Part shown: positions 18,498 through 27,937 of the stretch, piece by piece
Position numbering within the stretch: the first letter of the stretch is position 1
How the letters are laid out: every line of letters starts with the position of its first letter
DNA from: Mucilaginibacter sp.
Lineage (GTDB): Bacteria; Bacteroidota; Bacteroidia; Sphingobacteriales; Sphingobacteriaceae
Direction: 5' to 3'
DNA: 64,000 bases
Assembly (NCBI RefSeq): GCF_028288225.1
Contig: NZ_JAQBOC010000076.1
Span: 1 to 64,000 of the forward strand
Program-made: the position numbers and the translations under genes
The notes under the pieces: model-generated
What the model was told of the DNA's origin: nothing
Databases searched by the model: none
The model's input: only the letters and a program-made list of their open reading frames with translations

Positions 18498-18941
18498 TTA
18501 ATTTCCGATTGTTTTATAAACCAGGGCATAGTTTTTCATTTGCCTGATCATAGCCAGCAAACCATTTGAACGGGTTTGTGCCAGGTGTGTCATCATGCCT
18601 ATCTGTTCTATAAATCCGAGTTTTGCACTAATGATCTCATCAGGCGTATGCCCTGATAATACCCGGATGAGCATACTGACCAAACCTTTTACAATAACTG
18701 CATCACTGTCCGCTTTAAAAAACACCCTGCCATTATGATAATCTGTTACCAGCCATACAGCCGACTGGCATCCTTTGATCTTATTTTCCTCTAATTTATA
18801 TTTTTCATCTAATGCAGGCAGTTTTTTACCCAGGTCAATAATGTATTCATATTTCTCTTCCCAGGTGTCCAGCAAAGAAAAATCTTCAATAATTGCTGTT
18901 TCTGTAGCCTGCATTTGCCCGTTATTGCCTGTTATCATCAT
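18498..18941 (-). CDS. sufE: SufE family sulfur acceptor
   Basis: The 147-residue protein accepts persulfide sulfur from the cysteine desulfurase SufS and passes it to the SufBCD scaffold. The SufE domain shows WEEKYEYIIDLGKKLP near the N-terminus and the active Cys in NKIKGCQSAVWL (about residue 60). The conserved C-terminal region IGMMTHLAQTRSNGLLAMI is also present. The ATG overlaps the sufS stop as ATGA, which indicates translational coupling. Confidence 0.95.
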   Translation of the reverse strand: MMITGNNGQMQATETAIIEDFSLLDTWEEKYEYIIDLGKKLPALDEKYKLEENKIKGCQSAVWLVTDYHNGRVFFKADSDAVIVKGLVSMLIRVLSGHTPDEIISAKLGFIEQIGMMTHLAQTRSNGLLAMIRQMKNYALVYKTIGN

Positions 18942-20182
18942 GACAGCATTTTAATGGTTTTATGTAAGCCGGTAATCAATTTATCCACTTCTTCAAAGGT
19001 GTTATATAGCGCAAATGAAGCCCTTACTGTACCGGGAATTTCAAAGCGTTTCATCAGCGGCTGGCAACAGTGGTGCCCGGTTCTTACGGCAATTCCCTGG
19101 TTATCCAGCAAAATGCCAATATCCTGGGGATGTGTGCCTTTGATCACAAAAGACACCAGGCTTGCCTTCTCCCTGGCTTTGCCAATAATTGCCAGTCCGG
19201 GAATGGTTTCCAGTTGCTCTGTAGCGTAGGCCAATAACCCAGCCTCGTGTTTCCGTATTTTTGTTTTCCCGATTGTGTTAATAAAATCCAGCGCTGACTT
19301 TAAAGCAATGGTATCCGCTATATTAGGGGTGCCGGCTTCATACTTGTATGGCAGTTCATTATACGTGGTATGCTCAAAAGTAACTTCTTTGATCATTTCG
19401 CCACCGCCCTGAAAAACCGGCATGTTTTCCAGGATCTTTTTTTTACCGTAAAGCACACCAACACCTGTTGGCCCATAAACTTTATGGCCAGAGAAAGCGA
19501 AAAAATCACAATCCAGATCCTGTACATCAATATCCAGGTGAACGGCCGACTGTGCCCCGTCAACCAATACCAAAGCGCCTACATGGTGAGCTGCAGCAAT
19601 CATTTCTTTAACCGGATTTACCGTCCCTAAGGCATTGGATACCTGCACAATGGATACCAGCTTCGTTTTATCAGTCAGGAGGTTTTGATAGGCCATTAAG
19701 GAAAGCTCACCATCTTCGGTAACCGGAATCACCTTGAGTACAGCATTTTTTTCTTCACACAGTATTTGCCAGGGCACAATGTTAGAATGATGCTCCATGC
19801 CTGAAATAATGATCTCATCCCCTGCATTTATATTTTGCCTTCCCCAGGTATAGGCTACCAGGTTAATACCTTCCGTAGTTCCCCTGGTAAAGATGATCTC
19901 TTCAGCAGCAGCCGCACCAATAAACTGTTTTACCGCATGCCGTGTTACTTCGTAAGCCGCGGTAGCTTCTTCAGCCAGGCTATGGATCCCCCGGTGAATG
20001 TTGGCATTATAACCGGTGTAATAATCATGAATAGCATTAATAACGCCTAATGGCTTTTGTGATGTTGCCGCATTATCCAGGTATACCAATGGCTTATCCT
20101 TCACCATACGGCCAAGGATAGGAAAAGCCTGCCTAATGGTATCCACATCAAAAATGGGCGATATCGTGCTAAAAGTTGTCAT
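18938..20182 (-). CDS. sufS: cysteine desulfurase SufS
   Basis: The 414-residue PLP enzyme removes sulfur from cysteine for Fe-S cluster assembly. The group II signature is clear: VYLDNAATSQKP at about residue 34, EHHSNIVPWQ, and FFAFSGHKVYGPTGVGVLYG carrying the PLP Lys. The active-site loop is RTGHHCCQPLM with the catalytic Cys. It lies 4 bp from sufD and overlaps sufE. Length and order match the sufBCDSE operon type of Bacteroidota. Confidence 0.97.
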   Translation of the reverse strand: MTTFSTISPIFDVDTIRQAFPILGRMVKDKPLVYLDNAATSQKPLGVINAIHDYYTGYNANIHRGIHSLAEEATAAYEVTRHAVKQFIGAAAAEEIIFTRGTTEGINLVAYTWGRQNINAGDEIIISGMEHHSNIVPWQILCEEKNAVLKVIPVTEDGELSLMAYQNLLTDKTKLVSIVQVSNALGTVNPVKEMIAAAHHVGALVLVDGAQSAVHLDIDVQDLDCDFFAFSGHKVYGPTGVGVLYGKKKILENMPVFQGGGEMIKEVTFEHTTYNELPYKYEAGTPNIADTIALKSALDFINTIGKTKIRKHEAGLLAYATEQLETIPGLAIIGKAREKASLVSFVIKGTHPQDIGILLDNQGIAVRTGHHCCQPLMKRFEIPGTVRASFALYNTFEEVDKLITGLHKTIKMLS

Positions 20183-20186
20183 TCTT

Positions 20187-21494
20187 TTATTTATTATTAA
20201 AAAGCTGCACTGTAATAAGTTGTCTTATATGTTCGCGGAGCAATAAAGGTTTTACCTGCACCAGTATATCTGCCGTAAAAGCCTGTAACAGCATAGCCTG
20301 TGCATTTTCCTTAGGGATACCTCTTGCCCTTAAATAAAACAGGGCTGTCTCATCCAGTTGTCCTACAGTACAACCATGAGAACATTTGACATCATCGGCA
20401 AAAATTTCCAATTGGGGTTTGGTATTAATACTGGCCTGATCAGTTAACAGGATATTTTTATTGGACTGGTAAGCATTGGTTTTTTGCGCCTGTGGCTGTA
20501 CCATGATCTTACCGTTAAATACGGCTGTTGCGTTATCATCCACAATTCCTTTATAAAGCTGGTTGCTGAAACAATTTGGCATGCGGTTATCAACCAACGT
20601 ATGATTATCAGCATGAGTACGGCCATTTAGTAAATATAAGCCATACAGGTGGGTCTCATTGCCCGCTGCATCCAGTACCAGGTTCATATTGTTACGGATC
20701 ATGCCGCCGTTAAGCGTAATAGTTACCGCATGTACATAGCTCCGGCCCGCTTGGCGGATATGCGTTGTGCTTACCTGGCTGGCATTAGCACTATCATTCT
20801 GAAGCTTATAATATTCCATACGGGTGTCGTTGTTAACCACCACTTCCATCACCTGGTTAGTGAAACTATCGGCAGTACCTATAGTTTGGTAAGTTTCTAC
20901 CAGCTGTAGTTTACTTCCTTCGCCGGCATAAACCAGGCTGCGGGGCTGGGAAAGTGTATGATGGTCCCGCGCGTCCGAAACATGATACAGGTAAATAGGA
21001 TGCTCCAATTGCTGCTTTTTAGCGATATGTATAAATACTCCGCCAGAAATAAATGAGGTATTAAGCGCATGAATGCCATCTTTGAGATACTTGCTGCTTT
21101 GCCCAAGATGTTCCTTAACCAGTTCTTTATAAATTCCATTTGCCGCATCTTCCAACGGCATCAAGGTTAACTGATTATCCGGAGAACGGATGGTAGAAAG
21201 CGTTGGCATAAACCGGCCATTTACAAAAACCAGTTCATTAGCGCCGGAATGTCCCGGCAAGCGGAGGAAATCAACGTCTGACAGAACAGGCTTTTCATCA
21301 ACCGCGGCAACATGATATTCCTTATTAAACAAACTGCTGATATTAGTATATTTCCACTCCTCGTTGCGCAAAGAAGGAAGGCCTGAATTGGTAAAAGTAT
21401 CAAAGCCTTTCAGCCGCACCCCGGCAATGTCGCCATCCGGGCTTGCACCCTGCAACTGTTCAAACCGGTCTTTAAAATAACTTACATCTGTCAT
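20187..21494 (-). CDS. sufD: Fe-S cluster assembly protein SufD
   Basis: This 435-residue scaffold partner forms the SufBC2D complex. The beta-helix core and C-terminal SUF domain are recognised by NEEWKYTNISSLF near the N-terminus, GRTHADNHTLVDNRMPNC, and FADDVKCSHGCTVGQLDE. The last motif is the family hallmark with the conserved Cys and His. The C-terminus reads YLRARGIPKENAQAMLLQAF. Gaps of 8 bp to sufC and 4 bp to sufS support one transcript. Confidence 0.96.
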   Translation of the reverse strand: MTDVSYFKDRFEQLQGASPDGDIAGVRLKGFDTFTNSGLPSLRNEEWKYTNISSLFNKEYHVAAVDEKPVLSDVDFLRLPGHSGANELVFVNGRFMPTLSTIRSPDNQLTLMPLEDAANGIYKELVKEHLGQSSKYLKDGIHALNTSFISGGVFIHIAKKQQLEHPIYLYHVSDARDHHTLSQPRSLVYAGEGSKLQLVETYQTIGTADSFTNQVMEVVVNNDTRMEYYKLQNDSANASQVSTTHIRQAGRSYVHAVTITLNGGMIRNNMNLVLDAAGNETHLYGLYLLNGRTHADNHTLVDNRMPNCFSNQLYKGIVDDNATAVFNGKIMVQPQAQKTNAYQSNKNILLTDQASINTKPQLEIFADDVKCSHGCTVGQLDETALFYLRARGIPKENAQAMLLQAFTADILVQVKPLLLREHIRQLITVQLFNNK

Positions 21495-21502
21495 GGTCCT
21501 CT

Positions 21503-22282
21503 TTAATTAGTACCCGCCGGTAACCCTTCTGTTAAATTGAGCTCATCCTTAATAAAATCATATCCTTTTTCTTCGAGTTCCAGGGCCAGTTCCTTACCTC
21601 CTGATCTGACCATACGGCCATTGTATAACACATGTATAAAATCAGGCTGCAGGTAATCCAGTAAACGCTGGTAATGAGTAATGATCAGAATGGCCCTATC
21701 CTTATTCCGCAGTTGATTTACGCCACGGGCTACAATACGCAGGGCATCAATATCTAATCCAGAATCCGTTTCGTCCAATATCGCCAGCTTGGGTTCGAGC
21801 ATGGCCATCTGGAAAATTTCGTTACGTTTTTTTTCGCCGCCTGAAAAACCTTCATTAACAGAACGGCTCAATAAAGCTTGATCAACATTGACCAGCGCCA
21901 TTTTTTCCTTCATCATTTTAAGAAAGGCAACGGCGTCCAGCGCTTCTTCACCCAGGTATTTCCGTTTTTCATTCACGGCCGCTTTAATGAAATTTGTGGT
22001 GCTTACCCCGGGTATCTCCACCGGGTATTGAAATGCCAGGAACAAGCCTTCGCGGGCCCGGTCTTCGGGCGGCATCTGCAGCAGGTCTTTCCCTGAAAAG
22101 GTAACTGAACCCTGGGTTACTTCATACCCTTCCCTGCCTGCCAATACCAGTGCCAGCGTACTTTTCCCTGAACCATTGGGCCCCATAATGGCATGTACCT
22201 CTCCCGGCCTTATTTCGAGGTCAATCCCGTTTAATATCGGCTTCCCTTCAATAGCCGCGTGTATATTTTTGATAGATAACAT
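21503..22282 (-). CDS. sufC: Fe-S cluster assembly ATPase SufC
   Basis: The 259-residue ABC-type ATPase powers the SufBCD scaffold. The Walker A motif GPNGSGKST is at about residue 35. The signature region is SVNEGFSGGEKKRNEI, the SufC-specific form, and Walker B with the catalytic Glu is LAILDETDSGLD. The H-loop is IITHYQRLL. There are no membrane segments, as expected. It lies between sufB and sufD with small gaps. Confidence 0.97.
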   Translation of the reverse strand: MLSIKNIHAAIEGKPILNGIDLEIRPGEVHAIMGPNGSGKSTLALVLAGREGYEVTQGSVTFSGKDLLQMPPEDRAREGLFLAFQYPVEIPGVSTTNFIKAAVNEKRKYLGEEALDAVAFLKMMKEKMALVNVDQALLSRSVNEGFSGGEKKRNEIFQMAMLEPKLAILDETDSGLDIDALRIVARGVNQLRNKDRAILIITHYQRLLDYLQPDFIHVLYNGRMVRSGGKELALELEEKGYDFIKDELNLTEGLPAGTN

Positions 22283-22299
22283 ATTTTTTTGTTTAAAAA

Positions 22300-23745
22300 T
22301 TAACCTACACTGCCTTCCAGGCTAATGGCCAGCAGTTTTTGTGCCTCTATGGCAAACTCCATTGGCAACTGATTCATAACCTCTTTGGCAAAGCCGTTGA
22401 CGATCAATGCTACGGCGGTTTCGGTATCAATACCCCGCTGCCTGCAATAAAAAAGCTGGTCTTCCCCTATTTTTGAGGTGGTTGCTTCATGTTCAACAGT
22501 CGACGTTGTGTTTTTAACTTCAATATAAGGGAAGGTATGCGCGCCGCACCGGTCACCCAGCAGCAGTGAATCACATTGTGAATAATTACGGGCATTGGTA
22601 GCCCATTTGCTGGCACGCACCAGTCCGCGATAACTATTATTGCTGCGCCCTGCAGAGATCCCTTTGGCAACGATCCTGCTTTTGGTATGCTTGCCCAAAT
22701 GGATCATTTTGGTGCCGGTATCTGCCTGCTGGTAATTGTTAGTAAGTGCAACGGAATAAAACTCGCCGATGGAATAATCACCCTTCAAAATAACGCTGGG
22801 ATATTTCCAGGTAATAGCCGAGCCGGTTTCTACCTGTGTCCAAGAAATCTTAGCATGATCGCCCTGGCATATACCACGTTTGGTTACAAAGTTGTAAATA
22901 CCACCGTGCCCTTCCTTGTCGCCGGGGTACCAGTTTTGGACCGTGGAATATTTGATCTCCGCCTTGTTAAGCGCCACTAGTTCTACCACGGCGGCATGCA
23001 GCTGATTTTCGTCCCGCATGGGGGCCGTGCAGCCCTCCAGGTAGCTCACGTAGCTATCATCTTCCGCGATGATCAGCGTGCGTTCAAACTGCCCCGAATT
23101 CTCCGTATTGATCCGAAAATAGGTAGACAGTTCCATCGGGCAGCGTACCCCTTTGGGGATATAGCAAAATGAGCCATCTGTAAATACAGCGGCATTCAGC
23201 GCTGCAAAATAATTATCGGTCATGGGTACCACAGAGCCCAGGTATTTTTTTATCAATTCAGGATGCTGCTGTATGGCTTCGCTCATGGAACAAAAGATAA
23301 CCCCAATTTCCGATAATTGCTTTTTGAATGATGTGGCAACAGAAACACTGTCCATCACCACATCTACCGCAACCCCGCTCAGGCGCTTCTGTTCATCCAG
23401 GGATATACCCAGTTTTTCAAACGTACGGCGCAATTCCGGGTCAATCTCATCAATACCGTTTAACTGCGGTTTTTGCTTAGGTGCGGCATAATAAATAATA
23501 TCCTGGTAATTGATCGGCGGGTAGGTCACGTTCGGCCATTTAGGCTCTTCCATTTTCAGCCATTGGGCATAGGCCTTCAGGCGCCAATCAAGCATCCAGC
23601 CTGGCTCGTTCTTTTTGGCAGAGATCAGGCGGATGACCGTTTCGTTGATCCCCTTCGGAGCGGTATCCGTATCGATGTCTGTAACAAAGCCGTATTTATA
23701 GTCATTTAATACAGTTTGCTCCAGTGTGTTCAGTTCTTCCTTCAT
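22300..23745 (-). CDS. sufB: Fe-S cluster assembly protein SufB
   Basis: The 481-residue scaffold subunit is the first gene of the suf unit. Family features include KNEPGWMLDWRLKAY (about residues 44-58) and PKGVRCPMELSTYFRIN. The core block EGCTAPMRDENQLHAAVVEL contains the cluster-assembly Cys region, and the C-terminal part has HEATTSKIGEDQLFYCRQRG. The promoter and the palindrome described at 23785-23827 lie just upstream. Confidence 0.97.
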   Translation of the reverse strand: MKEELNTLEQTVLNDYKYGFVTDIDTDTAPKGINETVIRLISAKKNEPGWMLDWRLKAYAQWLKMEEPKWPNVTYPPINYQDIIYYAAPKQKPQLNGIDEIDPELRRTFEKLGISLDEQKRLSGVAVDVVMDSVSVATSFKKQLSEIGVIFCSMSEAIQQHPELIKKYLGSVVPMTDNYFAALNAAVFTDGSFCYIPKGVRCPMELSTYFRINTENSGQFERTLIIAEDDSYVSYLEGCTAPMRDENQLHAAVVELVALNKAEIKYSTVQNWYPGDKEGHGGIYNFVTKRGICQGDHAKISWTQVETGSAITWKYPSVILKGDYSIGEFYSVALTNNYQQADTGTKMIHLGKHTKSRIVAKGISAGRSNNSYRGLVRASKWATNARNYSQCDSLLLGDRCGAHTFPYIEVKNTTSTVEHEATTSKIGEDQLFYCRQRGIDTETAVALIVNGFAKEVMNQLPMEFAIEAQKLLAISLEGSVG

Positions 23746-23784
23746 GATGCCAGTCTTTAAATGGAATCAATAATAATTACCCTG

Positions 23785-23827
23785 CAAAGATACAATCATT
23801 GCCTGTTTATACAAAAAAGTATAAACA
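23785..23827 (-). promoter_or_regulatory. suf operon promoter with overlapping palindrome
   Basis: On the minus strand a perfect Bacteroidota -7 element, TATCTTTG, lies at 23792-23785. A TTG at 23814-23812 stands 19 bases before it, the usual -33 spacing. The TTG falls inside a perfect palindrome with 9-bp arms, TGTTTATAC and GTATAAACA, at 23804-23827 with a 6-bp A-run centre. A repressor there would block the polymerase. The Rrf2 protein encoded at the operon end is the best candidate; binding is inferred. Confidence 0.7.
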
Positions 23828-23874
23828 ATATGACAATGGTATAACTTTGACCAATCCCAAACCAATCAGATTAT

Positions 23875-24990
23875 TCAGGCATCAATAGTATGACCTTTTT
23901 TCTCCTCAATAGCCTGTAATAACTGATCATAAGGCTTATTGAATTTTTCGATGCCCTCGTTTTCCAATAGTGCGGTGATCTCATCGATGTTAATTCCAAT
24001 CTTCTTCAGTTGAGCTAATGTCTGCGTAGCTTTGTCAAGGTCCTGCTCCAGCCTGTTTGCGGGATTTCCGTGATCCCTGTAGGCCTCCAGTGTTTCCAGC
24101 GGAACGGTATTAACGGTTTCCGGGCCGATGAGGGCATCTACATATTTGGTATCGGGAAAGGATGGATCTTTGGTTCCGGTGCTTGCCCAAAGAACATGCT
24201 GTGGCATAGCGCCCTGCTCCTGCAGCTTTTTAAAACGTTCGCTGCTGAACACCCGTTTATAGATCTGGTAGGCTTGTTTAGCGCAGGCAATCGCTATCTC
24301 GCCCTTCATTTCAGGATGGCCCTTCATTTCAGGATGGCCCTTTATTTCCAGCATTGGGTCAACCATTACATCAATGCGGCTTAGGAAAAAGCTGGCTACA
24401 GATGCGATATGATCAATGGGTTGCCCTGCTTCTACCCGGTCTTCCAGGCCTGATAAATAGGCTTCGGTGACTTCCTCATAGCGGTCCAGGCCAAACAGCA
24501 GGGTAATATTGATGTTCAACCCTTCGCTGATCGATTTGCGGATGGCGGGCAATCCATCGGTTGTTGCGGGTATTTTAATCATAACATTTTCGCGGTCAAC
24601 CTTTTTCCACAACTCCACTGCCTGCCTGATCGTCCGGTTGGCATCATGCGCCAAGTGAGGTGAAACCTCCAGGCTAACATAACCATCCGAGCCTTTCACA
24701 AAAACAGGTTTAAACAGGTCTGCAGCGTTTTGAATATCGGTTATTGCCAGCTGATAAAAAATAGCTTCGTTGTTTTGATAGGTAGCGGCCAGTTCGCGGA
24801 TCTGCTCATCGTAGTCAGCACTGCTGCTGATGGCCTTTTCAAAAATAGCCGGGTTAGAGGTCATACCCCGCAGGCCGTCGTCCTCAATCAGTTTTTTTAA
24901 CTGACCGGAACGAATCAACTTACGGTCAAGAAAGTCTAGCCAGATACTTTGGCCGAAATCGTGCAATTGTTTTACTTTATTAGTTTCCAT
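23875..24990 (-). CDS. tal: transaldolase
   Basis: The 371-residue enzyme transfers a dihydroxyacetone unit in the pentose phosphate pathway. It matches the long bacterial class: LRGMTSNPAIFEKAI near residue 45, VSLEVSPHLAHDA, and NVMIKIPATTDGLPA with the Schiff-base Lys. LLFGLDRYEEV and HVLWASTGTKDPSFPDTKYV follow. An 18-bp in-frame duplication gives KGHPEMKGHPEMKGE at about residues 217-231, in a loop after VMVDPMLEI. The protein is otherwise complete. It stands alone between the suf operon and a kinase gene. Confidence 0.96.
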   Translation of the reverse strand: METNKVKQLHDFGQSIWLDFLDRKLIRSGQLKKLIEDDGLRGMTSNPAIFEKAISSSADYDEQIRELAATYQNNEAIFYQLAITDIQNAADLFKPVFVKGSDGYVSLEVSPHLAHDANRTIRQAVELWKKVDRENVMIKIPATTDGLPAIRKSISEGLNINITLLFGLDRYEEVTEAYLSGLEDRVEAGQPIDHIASVASFFLSRIDVMVDPMLEIKGHPEMKGHPEMKGEIAIACAKQAYQIYKRVFSSERFKKLQEQGAMPQHVLWASTGTKDPSFPDTKYVDALIGPETVNTVPLETLEAYRDHGNPANRLEQDLDKATQTLAQLKKIGINIDEITALLENEGIEKFNKPYDQLLQAIEEKKGHTIDA

Positions 24991-25486
24991 GATTCAAATT
25001 TTTAATTTTTTCAGAGCAGTTCCCGGCGATAATAGCAGATGCCTTAATTTCCTTAGCGGGAGAATTGCGGTACGGCCAATTTTTTTACCGGTACCGCCCC
25101 GTCAGACTGCTGCTAAAGCAGCCATCAAAAATCGTCCTGGATGAGACGTCAATATATTTCATCTCTCAGCTCATCATTGAGCAACCTGACGAGAACGCAA
25201 AAAATGGTTAAGGTTAACAGAAAACAGCTTAAAACAAGGCGGAAATAGCTGAAAATTTACATAATAACGAAGACAGTGCCTTCCATATAAAAATCGTTTT
25301 TCTTCCCCGCCTCGCTTTCCGCCGGTCGGTTTTCTACTCTGAGGGTGATCATAACTTTATATTTTTTAGCCTATCCAGGTTTCACAACGGTCTGAAAAAA
25401 TGACTGATGCAGAAACTATCGCTACCTGGTCATATTGAAAAGTAACAAGCCTGATTAACGATAGTTTTAATTATTTTTGTTAACAA
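24991..25486. other. intergenic region, nothing convincing
   Basis: This 496-bp gap is upstream of transaldolase and downstream of a kinase gene, both on the minus strand. It should hold the tal promoter. A 35-codon plus-strand frame starting near 25141 has a basic, serine-rich translation and no recognisable features, and it was not accepted. No RNA gene or repeat was seen. Confidence 0.5.
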
Positions 25487-27220
25487 TCAAGCTATAACAG
25501 GCAGGCTGAAGAAAAAAGTAGAACCTTTATTTGGTTTGCTTTCAAACCAGATCTGGCCGCCGTGCAGTTTAATGATCTCGGCCGAAATATAAAGACCCAA
25601 GCCAACGCCTTCAATTTTCTTTTCACACACCACCCGGGTCCGGGAAAAGCGTTTAAATATGTTACACTGTTCTTCTTCTGAAATACCCAGGCCAAAATCC
25701 TGTACGCTTACTGTTAGCTTTTCCTGGTCCCTGAAAAGCCTGATAATGACCTGGCCTGCATCCGGGGAATATTTTACGGCATTGCTTACTAAATTGATCA
25801 GTACCTGGGCTATTTTTGCTTTATCTGCATTTACCATGCAGGTAGGCGGTCCTTCATAGGAGATGGTATGATGATAAACAGGCAGCAGATCCAGTATGGT
25901 CTCATTGATCTGGTCAGCAAGATCAAGCATTTCCTTTTGCAGGGAAAAACGGCCTGTCCGGATCTTAGATACATCCAGCAGAAACGCAGCCAGGCTAACC
26001 AGTTTGTCCACGTGTTCGCTGAGCTTTTTTAGATAGTGGATGACTAAGGGGGAAGCAGCGTCTTTCAGTTCTTTTTCCAGGATCTGTGCGGAGGCCTTGA
26101 TCATAGTGACCGGAGTTTTTAACTCATGGCTGGCAATGCTGATGAAATCGTCCTTATCCTGTTGTAAGATCCGTTCCTGGGTAATGTCTTCCACGCTAAG
26201 AATGACCAGTTCAACGCGATCAACAAAGGATACCACTTTTCTTGAATGGATCATCATGATCCTGGTGCTGCCATCTGCAAGTTCATAAGCAAACTCAAAA
26301 TTGATAAATGACATTTCATTTGTCAGTATCCCTTCAAATAGCTCTTTTAAACGCTCCCGGTTTAATCGCGGCGCAAAATCATAAATACTTTTTTTTATCG
26401 CTTTCTTACGTGTTACCTGGAACAATTGAAAAAAACTTTCGCTTGCCGCTTTTATGACCAGCTCTTTGTTTAAAATGGCCATCGGTTCCCGGGAGGTTTC
26501 AATAATATTCTGACTAAGGGCTTTGGCATATAAAGCCTGTTTCTCCGGCACTTTTTTTTCCGCCAGGTTTCGCATAACCTTGGTATAGCCTCTGTGATTC
26601 CCCTGTTTATCAAATAAAGGAAACAATAGCCCGCTACCCCAGAACTGCGAGCCATCCTTTCGCACATGATACCGCTCATTTACAGCATGTCCCGCCCTCA
26701 CCACCTCTTCAAATTCCAGCCTCGGAATCTCTTGCCTATTGTCTTCAGCCGTATAAATGACCGCCACATTTGATCCTATGATCTCTTTTTCGGTATAACC
26801 CAGAACATGTTTTGCCCCGGCATTCCAGCTATTAATTTCCCCTTCCAGGTTGGTTGTGTAAACGGCGTAATCATCAATACTTTCCAAAACCTGGCTAAAG
26901 AAATCCTCGCTGTGCCGGAAATAAAAGTCTTCTACGGAAACAGATGGAGGAATCAGCGAAAGATGATTTCCTTCTGAAAGATCAACCAAAACCGGTAGTT
27001 CAACGTTTCCGCAAGCCATTTGGAGCGGCTCCTCTGTTATTTTATAAAAGGTATGAAAACCTTCCGGCAACGTTTTCATTGTCGGCTTCTGCTTTACTGG
27101 TATAAGTACCTGGTGAGCGGAGGGATTTTCTCCTGGCAAATTCAACTGTTTGACCAGAACATAAGTATAGCCATCATTAATTAATTCCCCTAACAGGACT
27201 GGGGTAAGTTCTGTATTCAT
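25487..27220 (-). CDS. PAS-domain sensor histidine kinase
   Basis: This complete 577-residue kinase has a unique N-terminal segment (about 1-110) and PAS 1 (about 115-230; DDYAVYTTNLEGEINSWN, GYTEKEIIGSN). PAS 2 follows (about 245-355; EPMAILNKELVIKAASESF), then HisKA with IASHELKTPVTMIKAS, and an ATPase domain with NLVSNAVKYSPDAG, VQDFGLGISEEEQ and GVGLGLYISAEII. No membrane helix is seen, so it is cytoplasmic. A single-domain response regulator starts 262 bp away on the opposite strand and is a natural partner. The kinase core resembles that of the left-edge kinase. Confidence 0.95.
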   Translation of the reverse strand: MNTELTPVLLGELINDGYTYVLVKQLNLPGENPSAHQVLIPVKQKPTMKTLPEGFHTFYKITEEPLQMACGNVELPVLVDLSEGNHLSLIPPSVSVEDFYFRHSEDFFSQVLESIDDYAVYTTNLEGEINSWNAGAKHVLGYTEKEIIGSNVAVIYTAEDNRQEIPRLEFEEVVRAGHAVNERYHVRKDGSQFWGSGLLFPLFDKQGNHRGYTKVMRNLAEKKVPEKQALYAKALSQNIIETSREPMAILNKELVIKAASESFFQLFQVTRKKAIKKSIYDFAPRLNRERLKELFEGILTNEMSFINFEFAYELADGSTRIMMIHSRKVVSFVDRVELVILSVEDITQERILQQDKDDFISIASHELKTPVTMIKASAQILEKELKDAASPLVIHYLKKLSEHVDKLVSLAAFLLDVSKIRTGRFSLQKEMLDLADQINETILDLLPVYHHTISYEGPPTCMVNADKAKIAQVLINLVSNAVKYSPDAGQVIIRLFRDQEKLTVSVQDFGLGISEEEQCNIFKRFSRTRVVCEKKIEGVGLGLYISAEIIKLHGGQIWFESKPNKGSTFFFSLPVIA

Positions 27221-27482
27221 CGATCCGGATTTACTGAAATGAATTAACAGGACACCTTTAAGATGGAAAAGAAGGTGAGCGAACTTTTAGAAAAGTTAAT
27301 TATAACGTAAATTTACCTTATTTAATTCAAATTAACTAATATCAACTTCACAAATCAGGACCAGATCGTTATCATTTTGTTTGTCATCTTAATTACATAT
27401 TAGCTGCATCATTAAACGAAAGCAACTATTTTGCTTCTTATACTCGTATAACCAAAAAATACAATTCAAAAAGATAAGAGCG

Positions 27483-27848
27483 ATGTTGGCAAAACGTGTT
27501 TTGGTGATTGAAGATGAAAGGGATATCCTGGAAATGTATGAATACCTTTTCGAAGACGCCGGGTACGAAGTACGCACGTCCTTAACCGGTGAACATATCT
27601 TTAAACAAATTAAAGAGTTTCAGCCCGACCTTATATTACTTGATATTCGCCTGGGCGATTTAAATGGCACTGAAATTTGCAGGGAAATTAAAGCCACCCC
27701 GCAAATGAGCCATATAAGGATTATGCTGATTTCGGGCGAAACAAATATCCGTGAGATAATGTGTAATTCAGGGGCAGATCATTTTATATCTAAACCTTTT
27801 GATATTAATATTCTGTTAAAGCGAGTGGATCAACTATTAGCCGCTTAA
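27483..27848 (+). CDS. single-domain response regulator
   Basis: The 121-residue protein is only a receiver domain: acidic pair in VLVIEDERDILEMYEY, phosphoacceptor Asp in LILLDIRLGDLNG (about residue 58), switch Ser in LISGETN, and Lys in FISKPFD. It has no output domain, so it would act by protein contact or phosphate transfer. It is divergent from the PAS kinase at 25487-27220, which supports a pair; cross-talk with other kinases in the window is possible. Confidence 0.94.
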   Translation: MLAKRVLVIEDERDILEMYEYLFEDAGYEVRTSLTGEHIFKQIKEFQPDLILLDIRLGDLNGTEICREIKATPQMSHIRIMLISGETNIREIMCNSGADHFISKPFDINILLKRVDQLLAA

Positions 27849-27937
27849 CTTATGCGTTCTTTATCAGCCAGGTACTGAAATAGTAATGGATAACCCCATA
27901 CAATTAACTATTATTAGCGACAACCTATAAATAAATA

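Noticed and set aside
25141..25250. 35-codon plus-strand frame before tal
   Set aside because: Basic, serine-rich translation with no ribosome-binding site and no features; likely chance.
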